In this document: in pieces, positions 25,656 to 35,123 of the stretch
Layout of the letters: the number at the start of each line of letters is the position of its first letter
How positions within the stretch are numbered: position 1 is the stretch's first letter
NCBI GenBank assembly: GCA_008125075.1
Contig: VLTH01000002.1
Span: forward strand, 2,893,024 to 2,957,023
Length of the DNA: 64,000 bases
Source: Acetivibrio alkalicellulosi
GTDB taxonomy: Bacteria; Bacillota; Clostridia; Acetivibrionales; Acetivibrionaceae
Reading direction: 5' to 3'
Translations under genes and position numbers: made by a program
Notes under the pieces: model-generated
Told to the model about the DNA's origin: nothing
What the model saw: the letters and a program-made list of their open reading frames with translations, nothing else
Databases searched by the model: none

Positions 25656-26107
25656 TACATTGATTTGGCTATGTATCTTACGATATCAGCTCTGCTTATT
25701 ATTCCTACAAGAACAGAGTCTTTAACCACAGGTATCCTTTTTACATCCTTTTCTACCATTAATACAGCTATACTGTCAATATCATGATCTTCATCAACTG
25801 TAATTACTTTTTTAGTCATTATTTCTTCTGCCTTTGTAGCTACAAGCTTTTTAAGCTCTTCATTGTATTTTTTTACGCTTTTTAAAAACACCAGTCCTCC
25901 TAGTATTTCTACAACAGGTGGAAAATGGGGCTCTACATTTTTGTACAACATATCCTTCTCTGTCACGATACCTAAAATCTTGTTGTTATCATCCACAACA
26001 GGTACACCGCTTATGTTTTTTTCTGTTAGTATCTGGGCAATTTCTTCAACTGTAGCATCTTTTTTCACAGTAATAACATCTCTAGACATAATATCTTTTG
26101 CTTTCAA
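25655..26107 (-). CDS. Two-CBS-domain protein
   Basis: 150 aa made only of a CBS pair: DIMSRDVITVKKDATVEEIA with GVPVVDDNNKILGIVTEKDM, then EIMTKKVITVDEDHDIDSIA with RIPVVKDSVLVGIISRADIV. CBS pairs usually bind adenine nucleotides and sense energy state. No effector domain is attached. It sits between nnr and alr, 27 bases after nnr. Function in the operon is unknown. Confidence 0.9.
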   Translation of the reverse strand: MKAKDIMSRDVITVKKDATVEEIAQILTEKNISGVPVVDDNNKILGIVTEKDMLYKNVEPHFPPVVEILGGLVFLKSVKKYNEELKKLVATKAEEIMTKKVITVDEDHDIDSIAVLMVEKDVKRIPVVKDSVLVGIISRADIVRYIAKSM

Positions 26108-26134
26108 ATAGCATCTCTCCCATCTATTTTAATT

Positions 26135-27685
26135 TTATTTCAATATTCCTTTGATTGCAATTGGCAATTCTTCAATTAAGTCACCTGCAATAACACCATG
26201 TTCTCCTTTTATATAAGTTGCATTATCTCCACATAAACCATGAATATACACCCCTGATACAGCAGCTTTATATGGCTCTACTCCCTGACCAATTAACCCT
26301 GCAATAATACCTGTCAAAACATCCCCAGTTCCTCCTGTTGCCATACCAGAATTACCAGTAATATTAATATACACCCTTCCATCAGGAACTGCAACAACAG
26401 TTTTTGACCCTTTAAGCACTGTAACAACATCCCATTTTGCTGAAAACTCTCTTGCCACATCAATTCTATTGTTTTGAACATCATTTATACTTATCTTAAG
26501 AAGCCTTGCCATTTCACCAGGATGAGGAGTCAAAACCATAGGTACAGAAGCTTTTCTAAGTACTGATATATTTTCAGATAAAGCATTTAATCCATCTGCA
26601 TCAATCACCATTGGAACTTTAGAATTCTCTACAATACTGTAGACAACTTCTCTCACCTTACCCTTCACCGAAATACCTGGTCCAATTGCAATAACATTAG
26701 CTATCTGCAAATATTTTAACAATTCAGATGTACACTTTTTTGATAAGTATCCTAAGCTTTCATCTTCCAATGGAAGTGTTACACATTCTATAAAATTTGA
26801 TTCAAAAACTGAAACAATAGATGCTGGAACAGCCATATACACAAGTCCAGCTCCTGATCTCAATGCAGCTTTACCAGTAAGACAACCCGCTCCTGTCATC
26901 CCCATTGAACCTGCTATCACAACTATTTTTCCATAACTACCTTTATTACTGTCAATAAATCTTTTTGGAATAAACTCATTAACAATATCCCTATCTATAA
27001 TATAATTGTTTATATGAAATTTATCTATAACATTTTTTGGTATGCCTATATCTGCCACTACTACTTCTCCCGTCCACTCACTTCCCGGATGAACAAAAAG
27101 ACCTGGTTTGGCATAACCAAAAGTAACTGTCTTATATGCATTTATACATATTCCTAAAATTTTTCCTGTCTCTCCATTTACACCAGAAGGTATATCTATT
27201 GCTAGAACTGGTATCCCTTTTTGATTAATAAGTATTATAACACTAGCAATAATATCTGAAATACTACCCTTTAGTCCTGTCCCAAATATACCATCAACTA
27301 TTAAGTCCATTCCCTCAAGAAAATCACTTAAGTATTGCGCGTCAGCATTATTTAAAATTTCTTTAGTATTAACACCCATCTTGTCAAGTATTTTAAGATT
27401 AATTTGTGCATCTCCCTTAATACTTTCCTTTTGTGTAAGTATAAATACATTAACACTTGCTCCATTATTGAAAAGATGTCTTGCAATTGCAAAAGCATCT
27501 CCTCCGTTATTTCCCTTTCCTGCAAATAGACATATTTTCTTGCCTCTAATACATCCTAAATCTTTTTCTATCTCTTTTAAAACACAAATAGCTGCATTTT
27601 CCATTAAAACTATGCCAGGTATGCCAATATTATTTATTGCATAATTATCTATTCCATTCATTTGTTCTGGTGTAACTGTAATCAT
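26135..27685 (-). CDS. nnr: Bifunctional NAD(P)H-hydrate epimerase and ADP-dependent dehydratase
   Basis: 516 aa. The N-terminal YjeF_N epimerase (about 1-215) has GKGNNGGDAFAIARHL and VDGIFGTGL. The C-terminal dehydratase (about 225-510) has VIAGSMGMTGAGCLTGKA, VLTPHPGEMARL and GNSGMATGGTGDVLTGIIAG. It repairs damaged NADHX and NADPHX in the cytosol. The start is ATG 27685 (MITVTPEQM) because GGGGAGGT lies 8-10 bases upstream; the longer frame runs through repeat B. Upstream of alr is its usual place in Clostridia. Confidence 0.95.
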   Translation of the reverse strand: MITVTPEQMNGIDNYAINNIGIPGIVLMENAAICVLKEIEKDLGCIRGKKICLFAGKGNNGGDAFAIARHLFNNGASVNVFILTQKESIKGDAQINLKILDKMGVNTKEILNNADAQYLSDFLEGMDLIVDGIFGTGLKGSISDIIASVIILINQKGIPVLAIDIPSGVNGETGKILGICINAYKTVTFGYAKPGLFVHPGSEWTGEVVVADIGIPKNVIDKFHINNYIIDRDIVNEFIPKRFIDSNKGSYGKIVVIAGSMGMTGAGCLTGKAALRSGAGLVYMAVPASIVSVFESNFIECVTLPLEDESLGYLSKKCTSELLKYLQIANVIAIGPGISVKGKVREVVYSIVENSKVPMVIDADGLNALSENISVLRKASVPMVLTPHPGEMARLLKISINDVQNNRIDVAREFSAKWDVVTVLKGSKTVVAVPDGRVYINITGNSGMATGGTGDVLTGIIAGLIGQGVEPYKAAVSGVYIHGLCGDNATYIKGEHGVIAGDLIEELPIAIKGILK

Positions 27686-27719
27686 AACATTTACCTCCCC
27701 AAACCAATGTGCGCGTGCA

Positions 27720-27771
27720 ATTTGTTTGCTTTGCAAACGTGCACTTGCGCAACGACATTCATTCCCTTTGG
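27720..27771 (+). repeat. Dispersed GTTTGC repeat (family B), copy 1
   Basis: TTTGTTTGCTTTGCAAAC is followed by GTGCACTTGCGCAACGACATTCATTCCC. It aligns with 41591-41640 at most positions, with the CGACATTCATTCCC end identical. A poorer copy may lie at 28532-28562 (minus). It forms a small hairpin GTTTGC/GCAAAC and lies just upstream of nnr. Confidence 0.7.
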
Positions 27772-27781
27772 TCATGAATGT

Positions 27782-28414
27782 CTATGTATCATCTCCAAAA
27801 TGCTCTTTGTCAAGTTTTTCTAGTTCACTTGCGCCAATCAAATCATGAAAATATGTATAAATGTCGGTATCATTCTCTGAAAGTTTTCCCTTCTCATCAA
27901 TATATTGCTCAAGGTTTTTTTTTGTCTCTTCAATTAGTGTTTCCAATTCCTTGAGTCTTCTTTGATTATTTCGCATTTTAAAATAAACTGTATTTACTGT
28001 ACTCTCTAAAAGATCTAAATTTGTTTCTCTGATCTTGTCAGGAATCCCCTCTAACTCTTCCTCTATCTTAACAAATCTTTCATTTATTTTTTTTATTTCC
28101 TTTTCACATTTTGTCATTTGTAATCTAGCCTGTTCATCATTCTTTTCAAACACTTCTGGAGTAAGCTTAATTATCATATCTAGATGTTTCTTCTTTTCAA
28201 CAGATATTTTCTTATGCTCTGTATTAAGCCTTGCCTCTTCTTTTAGCAGCTCTTTAAGAGCATTCTCATTTGTTTTAATTTCCTCTGTCTTTTCTGTATT
28301 TTTAAAAAGTGCATTCCAACGTTCGTCCAAAATAAGTATAGAAATATTATTCATTCTCAATACACTTTTGTCAAATTTCTTTTTTGAATGCTTACTTTTA
28401 AAAATATTAAACAT
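27782..28414 (-). CDS. Cytosolic coiled-coil protein of unknown function
   Basis: 210 aa from ATG 28414 (GAGGTTATTTG before it; the upstream extension of the frame has no site and poor composition). The protein is highly charged and helical, with coiled coil over about 40-190 (EEARLNTEHKKISVEKKKHL and similar), no signal peptide and no membrane segment. It lies between the O-antigen ligase and nnr genes. I do not recognise it. Confidence 0.75.
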   Translation of the reverse strand: MFNIFKSKHSKKKFDKSVLRMNNISILILDERWNALFKNTEKTEEIKTNENALKELLKEEARLNTEHKKISVEKKKHLDMIIKLTPEVFEKNDEQARLQMTKCEKEIKKINERFVKIEEELEGIPDKIRETNLDLLESTVNTVYFKMRNNQRRLKELETLIEETKKNLEQYIDEKGKLSENDTDIYTYFHDLIGASELEKLDKEHFGDDT

Positions 28415-28656
28415 ACAAATAACCTCACATCTTTTATAAATGTTGAATTTATAATTCAGAAATAGACATTCATTAGCATTAAAATTTACCATCATAAGAT
28501 AAAAGTATAGTGCCAATGAAAGTATCTGTGAATGCGCATGTTTGATATAGCAAACAAATTTCACCAAACATTCTATTCTAAATACTAAACTCTTGCGGTT
28601 TTGCCGCCATATCTTCCTATTAATATTATCGGTTAATTTGCATGTTTTTGTTAAAA

Positions 28657-30243
28657 CTAACTTTCGGACAATTTACGATTTTTATTAAACACAATTGATG
28701 TTGCAGCAAAAACAATTCCTACAACAATCCAAAATAAAAACATAACCCTTTGGTAATACCAGATATATTCTACAACTCCTATTGTTAATACTCCTGCTAA
28801 AGATGTTACTCCAGCAATAAGAATATTTTTCATCTCTTTTGATGTATTTGACATACATATAATAGAGTTTTTTAATGTTCTATAAATAAGCCACATAAAG
28901 CTAAGGATACCTAACAAGCCTGTCTCTATCCATATTTGCAAATACAACACATGTGTGTGGAGAGGTGTTGCTTTAGTATATTGATGGTAATTATTTATAA
29001 CTCTCATAAAAATATTAGTTCCAAGACCTAACCCCCAAAGGTAATAATCCCTTAGCATAGGGTAAAAAGTTTGTAATATCTCAACCCTGTATTGTGAAGA
29101 TGTATCTGCTCCGGTTCTAAATATAGTAAATAATCTTCTATGGACATGGCTTGGCATAAATGGGAAAAGCATAACTCCACCTAGAATAACAAAGGGAATA
29201 AGTCTTTTATTAAAAAAGAATGTAAATACAAATACAGCAACAGCCAATCCAATCCATCCAGATCTAGAACCTGTATAAAACAAAGAAATCATTGGTGCAA
29301 GTGCAAGTCCCAAATAAACTACCTTTTTAACAAAAGATTTTGCATTTAAAATAACTGCTGCAAAAAAGGGCAATGTCATTATTAAAACCTGTGCATAATT
29401 ATTTGGATTATGCATTGTAGAAAATATTCTACCGGGCATTCCTTCACTTAATTCAATGCTTGTTAGTGAGGGATCAAATGCTACAGCCTTAGTCACAACC
29501 TGCCACACTCCATATAATCCTGTTATTGCTATTCCTATTAAAATAATCTCAATAAAAGCTCCCAATGCTTTTTCACTTTTAATAGAACTAACTATAATAA
29601 GAACAAATAAAAAGCTTGTCACATAAAACGCCAAAAATCTTGAGCTTTCTGACATTGATGCTACAACGGATAATACAACTAAAACCATAAATAAAATTAA
29701 AGTAAAGTCTATTGCCTTTATGTTAAATTCCCAGTTTCTCTGTATTATGATATTTATAAACACCAAACCAGCAAGTACAAAAGATATAATAAGACTGTAT
29801 CGATTGTCCCATCTATTATGAGGTATAACAATCATCATAAATATAAATAGACCTGCTATTATCTCAAATTTTGATAGCACATAAGTTACAAAACTAATTA
29901 TTTTGCTTTCAATAAAAATATTTTCAAATTTTAAATATACTTTTTTTAAAAGCTTTGAAGGAAAGTTAATAAGACCATTTATAATTAAAAATATGACGCT
30001 ATTTTCATACCATTTAGACAAATTCCCTCTTTTAAAAAAGAATTGCAATATAGCACTACTATATAAAAGCTGGGTAATAGTTCTTGTAAAACCAGCCATA
30101 ATGCTATTTTCATAAAACTCATTTATTTTGTTGAAAAATCCTATAATACCATCTATTATTCTTTTTAAAAAACTGTTTTCATAAGAATTATCAATCCCTT
30201 GAATTATGAATAGTACAGTTTTTATAAAAACACTATGATTCAT
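28657..30243 (-). CDS. O-antigen ligase / Wzy-type polymerase-like membrane protein
   Basis: 528 aa with about twelve membrane helices. The second half has the O-antigen ligase (PF04932) pattern: MPGRIFSTMHNPNNYAQVL, YTGSRSGWIGLAVAVF, and a large loop with GLGLGTNIFMRVIN and TPLHTHVLYLQIWIETGL. The first 100 residues are an extra amphipathic and hydrophobic region. Such enzymes join or polymerise lipid-linked glycans outside the cell. ATG 30243 is chosen because AAGGAG lies 9 bases before it; GTG 30252 would abut that site. It follows DUF4330 immediately, in a glycan operon. Confidence 0.85.
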   Translation of the reverse strand: MNHSVFIKTVLFIIQGIDNSYENSFLKRIIDGIIGFFNKINEFYENSIMAGFTRTITQLLYSSAILQFFFKRGNLSKWYENSVIFLIINGLINFPSKLLKKVYLKFENIFIESKIISFVTYVLSKFEIIAGLFIFMMIVIPHNRWDNRYSLIISFVLAGLVFINIIIQRNWEFNIKAIDFTLILFMVLVVLSVVASMSESSRFLAFYVTSFLFVLIIVSSIKSEKALGAFIEIILIGIAITGLYGVWQVVTKAVAFDPSLTSIELSEGMPGRIFSTMHNPNNYAQVLIMTLPFFAAVILNAKSFVKKVVYLGLALAPMISLFYTGSRSGWIGLAVAVFVFTFFFNKRLIPFVILGGVMLFPFMPSHVHRRLFTIFRTGADTSSQYRVEILQTFYPMLRDYYLWGLGLGTNIFMRVINNYHQYTKATPLHTHVLYLQIWIETGLLGILSFMWLIYRTLKNSIICMSNTSKEMKNILIAGVTSLAGVLTIGVVEYIWYYQRVMFLFWIVVGIVFAATSIVFNKNRKLSES

Positions 30244-30248
30244 AAGGA

Positions 30249-30749
30249 TCACTCCTTCTTGCTTATACTGTATATTCTACCTGTAACAACTGCATTTCCA
30301 AATCTTAAGGTAAGTGATCTTCCCACAGCGTATTCATAACCGCCAAGATTTATTGTACCATTTTCACTCATTACTGCCGTTCCTTCAACTGTAAAGTAAT
30401 ATGACAAATGATTTGGTGTGGAGGCTTGTACAACCTGACCATCTGCTGTCTCTACATAAGTTACTGATTTATCAACTTTTATCTCCGATATGCGTCCAAA
30501 AGCAGTGTCTCTATCAAAGTCCCTTGCCAAATCCCCAACTTTAACCGAATTAACTGCATAATCAGGTGCTTCTTCACCATAAAACTCAATTATTACTGCA
30601 TCAGCCGATCTTCCTATTATACTACCACCTGAGTCGGATCTAAAAAATTTATGCCATACTCCAGCAGCACCTGCAATTAAAACAGCTAAAATTATAATGT
30701 CTATTATACTTACCTTTCCAAACAACTTTCCTTTACTGTCAATAATCAT
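30249..30749 (-). CDS. DUF4330 family membrane-anchored protein
   Basis: 166 aa. A short cytosolic N-terminus (MIIDSKGKLFGKVSIIDIII), one membrane helix (about 15-33), then an outside beta-rich domain with VIIEFYGEEAPDYAVNSVKV and a C-terminal FGNAVVTGRIYSI. These match the DUF4330 family, found with exopolysaccharide genes in Firmicutes; its role is unknown. Between the GT4 gene and the O-antigen ligase gene, with a few bases either side. Confidence 0.85.
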   Translation of the reverse strand: MIIDSKGKLFGKVSIIDIIILAVLIAGAAGVWHKFFRSDSGGSIIGRSADAVIIEFYGEEAPDYAVNSVKVGDLARDFDRDTAFGRISEIKVDKSVTYVETADGQVVQASTPNHLSYYFTVEGTAVMSENGTINLGGYEYAVGRSLTLRFGNAVVTGRIYSISKKE

Positions 30750-30766
30750 GTATTCACACCCCTAAT

Positions 30767-31867
30767 TTATTTTTTTAAACTTTCTCTGTATAAATTATAT
30801 GTTTCATTTGTCACCTTATCAAGGTTAAATTTTTCTTTAACAGCCTTTAATGCATTTTCGCCTAACTTAATCCTAAGATTACTATCATTTATTAACCTGT
30901 TAATAGTATTTGCCAATTCTTTATCATCATTATACTTAACAAGTATTCCACAATTAGTCTCATCATTTATTATGTCCCCATTTCCAGCCATATCAGTTGC
31001 AATTACAGGAAGTCCACAGGCCAAAACTTCTATGATTGCAAAACTTAAGGCCTCGTGTTCTGAAGAGTTTATATACAAGTTGCTTCCATAAATAAGGTTT
31101 TTAATGTCTTTTCTAAATCCAGTAAAAATAACATCCTCTGATAGTCCCAATTCTTCAACCTGCTTTTTACACTCTTCCAGCAGAGGTCCATCATTTGATA
31201 GAACACATTTAAACTTTTTTTGTGTAATTTTTTTAAGTTCACTTACCCCATTAATTAAAAATTTATGCCCTTTATCGTGAGCAAATCTTGATGCACAAAG
31301 AAAAACAAAGCTATCATCATCAATTCCAAACTCTCTTCTTAAAGTAGATTCAACAGGCTGTCCCCAGTAATCAACATCAACTCCATTAAATATTACCTTG
31401 ATTTTTTCACCCTTTATTCCATTTGAGATCATCATATCTTTTCCCTTATTGCACACAGCTATTATGTTTGATTCAAGGCTTGTAACCATCCTGTTTGTAA
31501 TCCTTAGCAAAGGGCCATTTTCCATAACAAAATGGTTTGTATAAAGTACTTTAACTTTTGAATTTATGATACGTGATAGAAGGGCTATATAGTTTTCTCT
31601 TAAAAACTGCGTATGAATTAAGTCTATATCGAGCTTTTTACAAAGTTTCCCAAGTTTTATTACAGCTTTTATATCAAAGGGATGTTTCATTTCAATTCTA
31701 TATGTTTCAACTCCCAATGATTTAAGCCTTTCAACTAAAAGACCATCTTCATTATATGCAAAATATGCCTTAATTTTTTTGTTATTAAGTTTTTCAATAA
31801 GGGTCTGAACATATCTTTCGGTTCCAGCCTTGCCTGCATGATTTAATAAATATAAAACCTTTAACAC
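30767..31867 (-). CDS. GT4-family glycosyltransferase
   Basis: 366 aa GT-B enzyme. The N-terminal LNHAGKAGTERYVQTLIEKL is the glycine-rich acceptor-side loop; ASRFAHDKGHKFLINGV starts the donor half, and NSSEHEALSFAIIEVLACGL has the nucleotide-sugar Glu. Acts on the inner membrane face in glycan assembly. GTG start with GGGAGG upstream. Sugar specificity cannot be read. Confidence 0.9.
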   Translation of the reverse strand: MLKVLYLLNHAGKAGTERYVQTLIEKLNNKKIKAYFAYNEDGLLVERLKSLGVETYRIEMKHPFDIKAVIKLGKLCKKLDIDLIHTQFLRENYIALLSRIINSKVKVLYTNHFVMENGPLLRITNRMVTSLESNIIAVCNKGKDMMISNGIKGEKIKVIFNGVDVDYWGQPVESTLRREFGIDDDSFVFLCASRFAHDKGHKFLINGVSELKKITQKKFKCVLSNDGPLLEECKKQVEELGLSEDVIFTGFRKDIKNLIYGSNLYINSSEHEALSFAIIEVLACGLPVIATDMAGNGDIINDETNCGILVKYNDDKELANTINRLINDSNLRIKLGENALKAVKEKFNLDKVTNETYNLYRESLKK

Positions 31868-31878
31868 TATCTTCCTCC

Positions 31879-32415
31879 CTAAACTTTTTTGCCATTTCTA
31901 TACCTTATAATCCTTGCTGGATTGCCACCAACAACAGCATATTCAGGTACATCTTTTGTAACTACTGCTCCTGCTCCTACTATAGCACCTTTTTTAATTG
32001 TCACTCCTGGAAGTATAATAGCTCTTGCAGCAATCCACACATCATCCTCAATAACAACAGGTCTTTTAGGATCTGTCTGAAGGTTCATAGGTATATCAAT
32101 TCTATCATTTTTGTGATTTTGAGTAAATATCATAACATCCGGCCCCATCATTAAATCCCTACCTATTTTAAGGGGCCCGGCAATTCTACAATTAAGTCCT
32201 AAACCTGAATTATCTCCAATTTCTATATCTTTTCCCGATGCAAAAAAAGATCCATGTTCTATGTTAATATTATTTCCCGAACTTTTAAATATCCTTTTGC
32301 ACAAAAACCTTCTTATTTTCTTTGAACCAAAACTGTACGGCATGTCCGATCCCGGAAGATGCCTTGCTATGAAGTAATATAAAATCAAACATATATAATA
32401 GCTTATTTTTTTCAT
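31879..32415 (-). CDS. Hexapeptide-repeat (left-handed beta helix) acyltransferase
   Basis: 178 aa. Hexapeptide repeats cover about 60-165 ([57 protein letters not shown]), with the end GGNPARIIR typical of WcaF/MaA-type O-acetyltransferases. [14 protein letters not shown] has the catalytic His setting. It probably acetylates a sugar of the glycan built by its neighbours. Confidence 0.9.
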   Translation of the reverse strand: MKKISYYICLILYYFIARHLPGSDMPYSFGSKKIRRFLCKRIFKSSGNNINIEHGSFFASGKDIEIGDNSGLGLNCRIAGPLKIGRDLMMGPDVMIFTQNHKNDRIDIPMNLQTDPKRPVVIEDDVWIAARAIILPGVTIKKGAIVGAGAVVTKDVPEYAVVGGNPARIIRYRNGKKV

Positions 32416-32442
32416 ATACTCCTCCTCTATGTCTAAATCAGC

Positions 32443-33336
32443 TTACAAATAAATTATAACTATACTAGTACAAATCCATAGAAATATATTTATTATAAGA
32501 GGAATATCTGACAATACTGTCTCTTCTGGACTTCCTCCCTCATTTTTCTTATAAATTATATATTGATATCTGAAAATTCCATATAAAACAAAGGGTATTG
32601 TAAGCATCATATAATAATTCTCACCATTAGATGAAAAAGTATATAAAGAATATGCCATTACTGTAGATGCGGTTACAATAGATAACATATTATCAATAAA
32701 CTCTAGAGAATATTCTTCAAGTATTCTTCTATGAGAGCCCACATCATCTTTTAAAACAACAAGTTCGTTTCTTCTTTTGCTAAACCCTAAAAATAAAGAT
32801 AAAAGTAGAGTACATAAAAGTATCCATGGTGAAATATATACTCTTATTACAAGAGCTCCTCCAATTACTCTAAGTAAAAATCCTAAAGCTATTGACATTA
32901 CATCAAGAATAACTAAGTGCTTTATAATTAATGAATATAACAAATTATTTAGAAAATATAGAAGTATCACAATTCCTAAGTATACATTCAGCAAAAATGA
33001 AGCCGTCAAAACTAAAGGCAACAATACAATAAGTAAAATAATAGCTTCCCTTTTCTTAATTATTCCTGCTGCAATAGGTCTTGTCCTTTTTTTAGGATGA
33101 GCTCTGTCCTTATTAACATCCACAACATCATTTAATATATATACACATGCAGAAACCATACAAAAAAACAAAAATGCCAATGCCACTTTGCTTAGGTATT
33201 CCCAGTCAAAAACATGCTTTGAGAAAATTAAAGCTGCAAACACAAACAAATTTTTTATCCACTGCTTAGGTCTAACAAGCCTAATATAGCCTTCAATTTT
33301 TGCTATAAAACTTAAATAAGCCTTACGTGCGCTCAT
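32443..33336 (-). CDS. UbiA-family prenyltransferase, decaprenyl-phosphate phosphoribosyltransferase-like
   Basis: 297 aa with eight to nine membrane helices. YIRLVRPKQWIKNLFVFAAL at the start and NDVVDVNKDRAHPKKRTRPI, the first Asp-rich motif, are typical of the DPPR-synthase branch. In mycobacteria this enzyme starts decaprenyl-phosphoryl-arabinose synthesis; in Clostridia a polyprenyl-phospho-pentose donor for a wall glycan is plausible but unproven. GAGGGGTGG precedes the ATG. First gene of the glycan operon running to 28.7 kb. Confidence 0.88.
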   Translation of the reverse strand: MSARKAYLSFIAKIEGYIRLVRPKQWIKNLFVFAALIFSKHVFDWEYLSKVALAFLFFCMVSACVYILNDVVDVNKDRAHPKKRTRPIAAGIIKKREAIILLIVLLPLVLTASFLLNVYLGIVILLYFLNNLLYSLIIKHLVILDVMSIALGFLLRVIGGALVIRVYISPWILLCTLLLSLFLGFSKRRNELVVLKDDVGSHRRILEEYSLEFIDNMLSIVTASTVMAYSLYTFSSNGENYYMMLTIPFVLYGIFRYQYIIYKKNEGGSPEETVLSDIPLIINIFLWICTSIVIIYL

Positions 33337-33440
33337 CTTCCCACCCCTCTTTTCAAAGATTAATTATATCATTTGATTATTATTATTACCAGTGTAAAAA
33401 AAATCAATTGAGATGTGTAACTTGTTTCTATAGGCTCAGT

Positions 33441-33505
33441 TTACTATTCCTCTGTTTATCGCAGCGGAACTTAACTACTATGATTGCAGCTTCCGCTGCG
33501 ATATG
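33441..33505 (+). repeat. Dispersed two-hairpin repeat (family A), copy 3, module II only
   Basis: ACTATTCCTCTGTTTATCGC joins the left border CTAT directly to the CCTCTG that follows module I in copies 1 and 2, so the 50-base module I is precisely absent. Module II arms TCGCAGCGGAA and TTCCGCTGCGA are intact. The right end (GCGATATG) merges with the promoter of the MocR gene. Confidence 0.85.
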
Positions 33506-33512
33506 CTATAAT
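33484..33512 (+). promoter_or_regulatory. Sigma-A promoter formed across the edge of repeat A copy 3
   Basis: TTGCAG (33484-33489), a 17-base spacer and TATAAT (33507-33512). The -35 and most of the spacer are repeat sequence; the TATAAT is outside it. Transcription would start near 33519, almost on top of the MocR gene start. Confidence 0.7.
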
Positions 33513-33529
33513 TTGACTTGGTGATAAAA

Positions 33530-34996
33530 GTGTTGGAATTATTCAAATCAATAAATCTAAATAAAAACTTAAATACACCTTTGTATCTACAACTTTGTAA
33601 TATAATTGGCCAAATGATAGAAAAGGGAACTCTCCTATCAGATACAAAACTTCCCTCTGTTCGTCAAATATCATCTATGCTAAAAATAAATTCTGTAACA
33701 GTTATAAACTGTTATAGGCAGCTTGAATCAAAGGGCTATGTATATACTAAACCTGGCAGTGGTACTTACGTATCAACTTCTCTATCTTTTAATTATGAAA
33801 AAAGCAACTGTGATAAAAATGTATTTTTAGATGAAATCTATCCTAATGATGATATGTTTCTTATAAATAACGGTCAAATAAAAATAGATGCAAATACCAT
33901 AAATTTTGCAAGTTCTACTCCTACTTCTGATCTTTTTCCTGTTGAAGATTTTAAGCTGGTTTTAAATGAAGTACTAGACCGTGATATGGGTAATGCATTT
34001 AACTATCAGGAAAGCCAAGGGTACTATCCACTGCGCTCTTCCATATGCACCCTGTTAAAAAACTATCAAATTAACTGTTTAGAAGAAAGCATACAAATTA
34101 TCTCGGGGGCTCAACAGGGAATTGATATTATAGCAAAAGCTCTTTTAAATCAAGGTGACTATGTTATAACAGAAAGTCCTACCTATACTGGTGCAATTGC
34201 AGTTTTCAAATCTCGTGGTGCAGAAATTGCAGATGTTGATTTAGATGCTGATGGAATAAACCTTGATTTACTTGAATACAACTTAAAAAAATATAGCCCA
34301 AAGCTCATTTACACAATACCCTCCTTTCACAATCCAACAGGCATTTCATACTCACAACAAAAAAGAAAGAATTTAATACAATTAGCACAAAAATATAATA
34401 CCTATATTATAGAAGATGACTATGTAAGTGAATTGGATTTTGAAGGTAAAAATTTTATCCCTCTTCGCTCTTTTGACAATTGGGATAAAGTAATTTTTCT
34501 TAAGAGTTTTTCAAAGATTTTTATGCCAGGTTTAAGATTTGGTTTTATGACAGTGCCTCCTAAGCTTAAAAAACATATCTTAGAAGCAAAACATTCAACA
34601 GATATATCTACCTCAGGACTTATTCAAAGAACTTTTGACTTATATATAAGAAAAGGCCTATGGCAGAAAAATTTTAACAATATGTACGAGATCTACAAAA
34701 AACGTTATTTAAAAACTATATCAACACTAGACCAAAATATGCCCCAAAATGTATTATATCATAGATCAGGTGGAGGTCTTAACATATGGTTAAGCCTTCC
34801 ATATAGTTATATGGTAAACAGTCTTTTAGAATATTCCACTTCAAACAATATAGTATTTGCCCCCGGTGGGATTTTTTACAGCAGTGCACCATCAAAGCTT
34901 AACAATATACGATTAAGTTTTGCAGCAGTTCCAATAGAAAAAATAGAGCCAGGTATAGAAAAACTCTGTACATTAATATCTCGCTTTTATAAGTAA
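33530..34996 (+). CDS. MocR/GntR-family regulator with aminotransferase fold
   Basis: About 488 aa. The GntR winged helix (about 15-85, TKLPSVRQISSMLKINSVTV) is joined to a fold-type I aminotransferase domain: SGAQQGIDIIAKALLNQGD, PSFHNPTGISYS, and SFSKIFMPGLRFGFM with the PLP Lys. MocR proteins use PLP or a PLP adduct to control vitamin B6 or GABA-type genes. The frame is open from TTG 33518. GTG 33530 with GGTGAT just upstream is my choice, since the promoter start point would fall at about 33519. No target operon is divergently adjacent apart from the UbiA gene. Confidence 0.9.
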   Translation: MLELFKSINLNKNLNTPLYLQLCNIIGQMIEKGTLLSDTKLPSVRQISSMLKINSVTVINCYRQLESKGYVYTKPGSGTYVSTSLSFNYEKSNCDKNVFLDEIYPNDDMFLINNGQIKIDANTINFASSTPTSDLFPVEDFKLVLNEVLDRDMGNAFNYQESQGYYPLRSSICTLLKNYQINCLEESIQIISGAQQGIDIIAKALLNQGDYVITESPTYTGAIAVFKSRGAEIADVDLDADGINLDLLEYNLKKYSPKLIYTIPSFHNPTGISYSQQKRKNLIQLAQKYNTYIIEDDYVSELDFEGKNFIPLRSFDNWDKVIFLKSFSKIFMPGLRFGFMTVPPKLKKHILEAKHSTDISTSGLIQRTFDLYIRKGLWQKNFNNMYEIYKKRYLKTISTLDQNMPQNVLYHRSGGGLNIWLSLPYSYMVNSLLEYSTSNNIVFAPGGIFYSSAPSKLNNIRLSFAAVPIEKIEPGIEKLCTLISRFYK

Positions 34997-35047
34997 ACTC
35001 TAACCCTTAAATTAGTCCTTTTAGGTCTTTCATTACCTTATGAACGA

Positions 35048-35095
35048 AAAGATGGTAAAAGTACCTGCTATACTTTTACCATCTTTGTATTATTT
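35048..35095. terminator. Strong terminator between MocR gene and the small minus-strand gene
   Basis: AAAGATGGTAAAAGTA (35048-35063) pairs perfectly over 16 bases with TACTTTTACCATCTTT (35071-35086), followed by a T-rich run. A-rich flank on the other side makes it able to work in both directions. Confidence 0.8.
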
Positions 35096-35123
35096 TTATA
35101 TTTTTTTAGAAAGGACATATCTG

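Noticed and set aside
15417-33505. CRISPR array from the repeated hairpin sequences
   Set aside because: Three copies lie many kilobases apart with no regular spacing and no cas genes.
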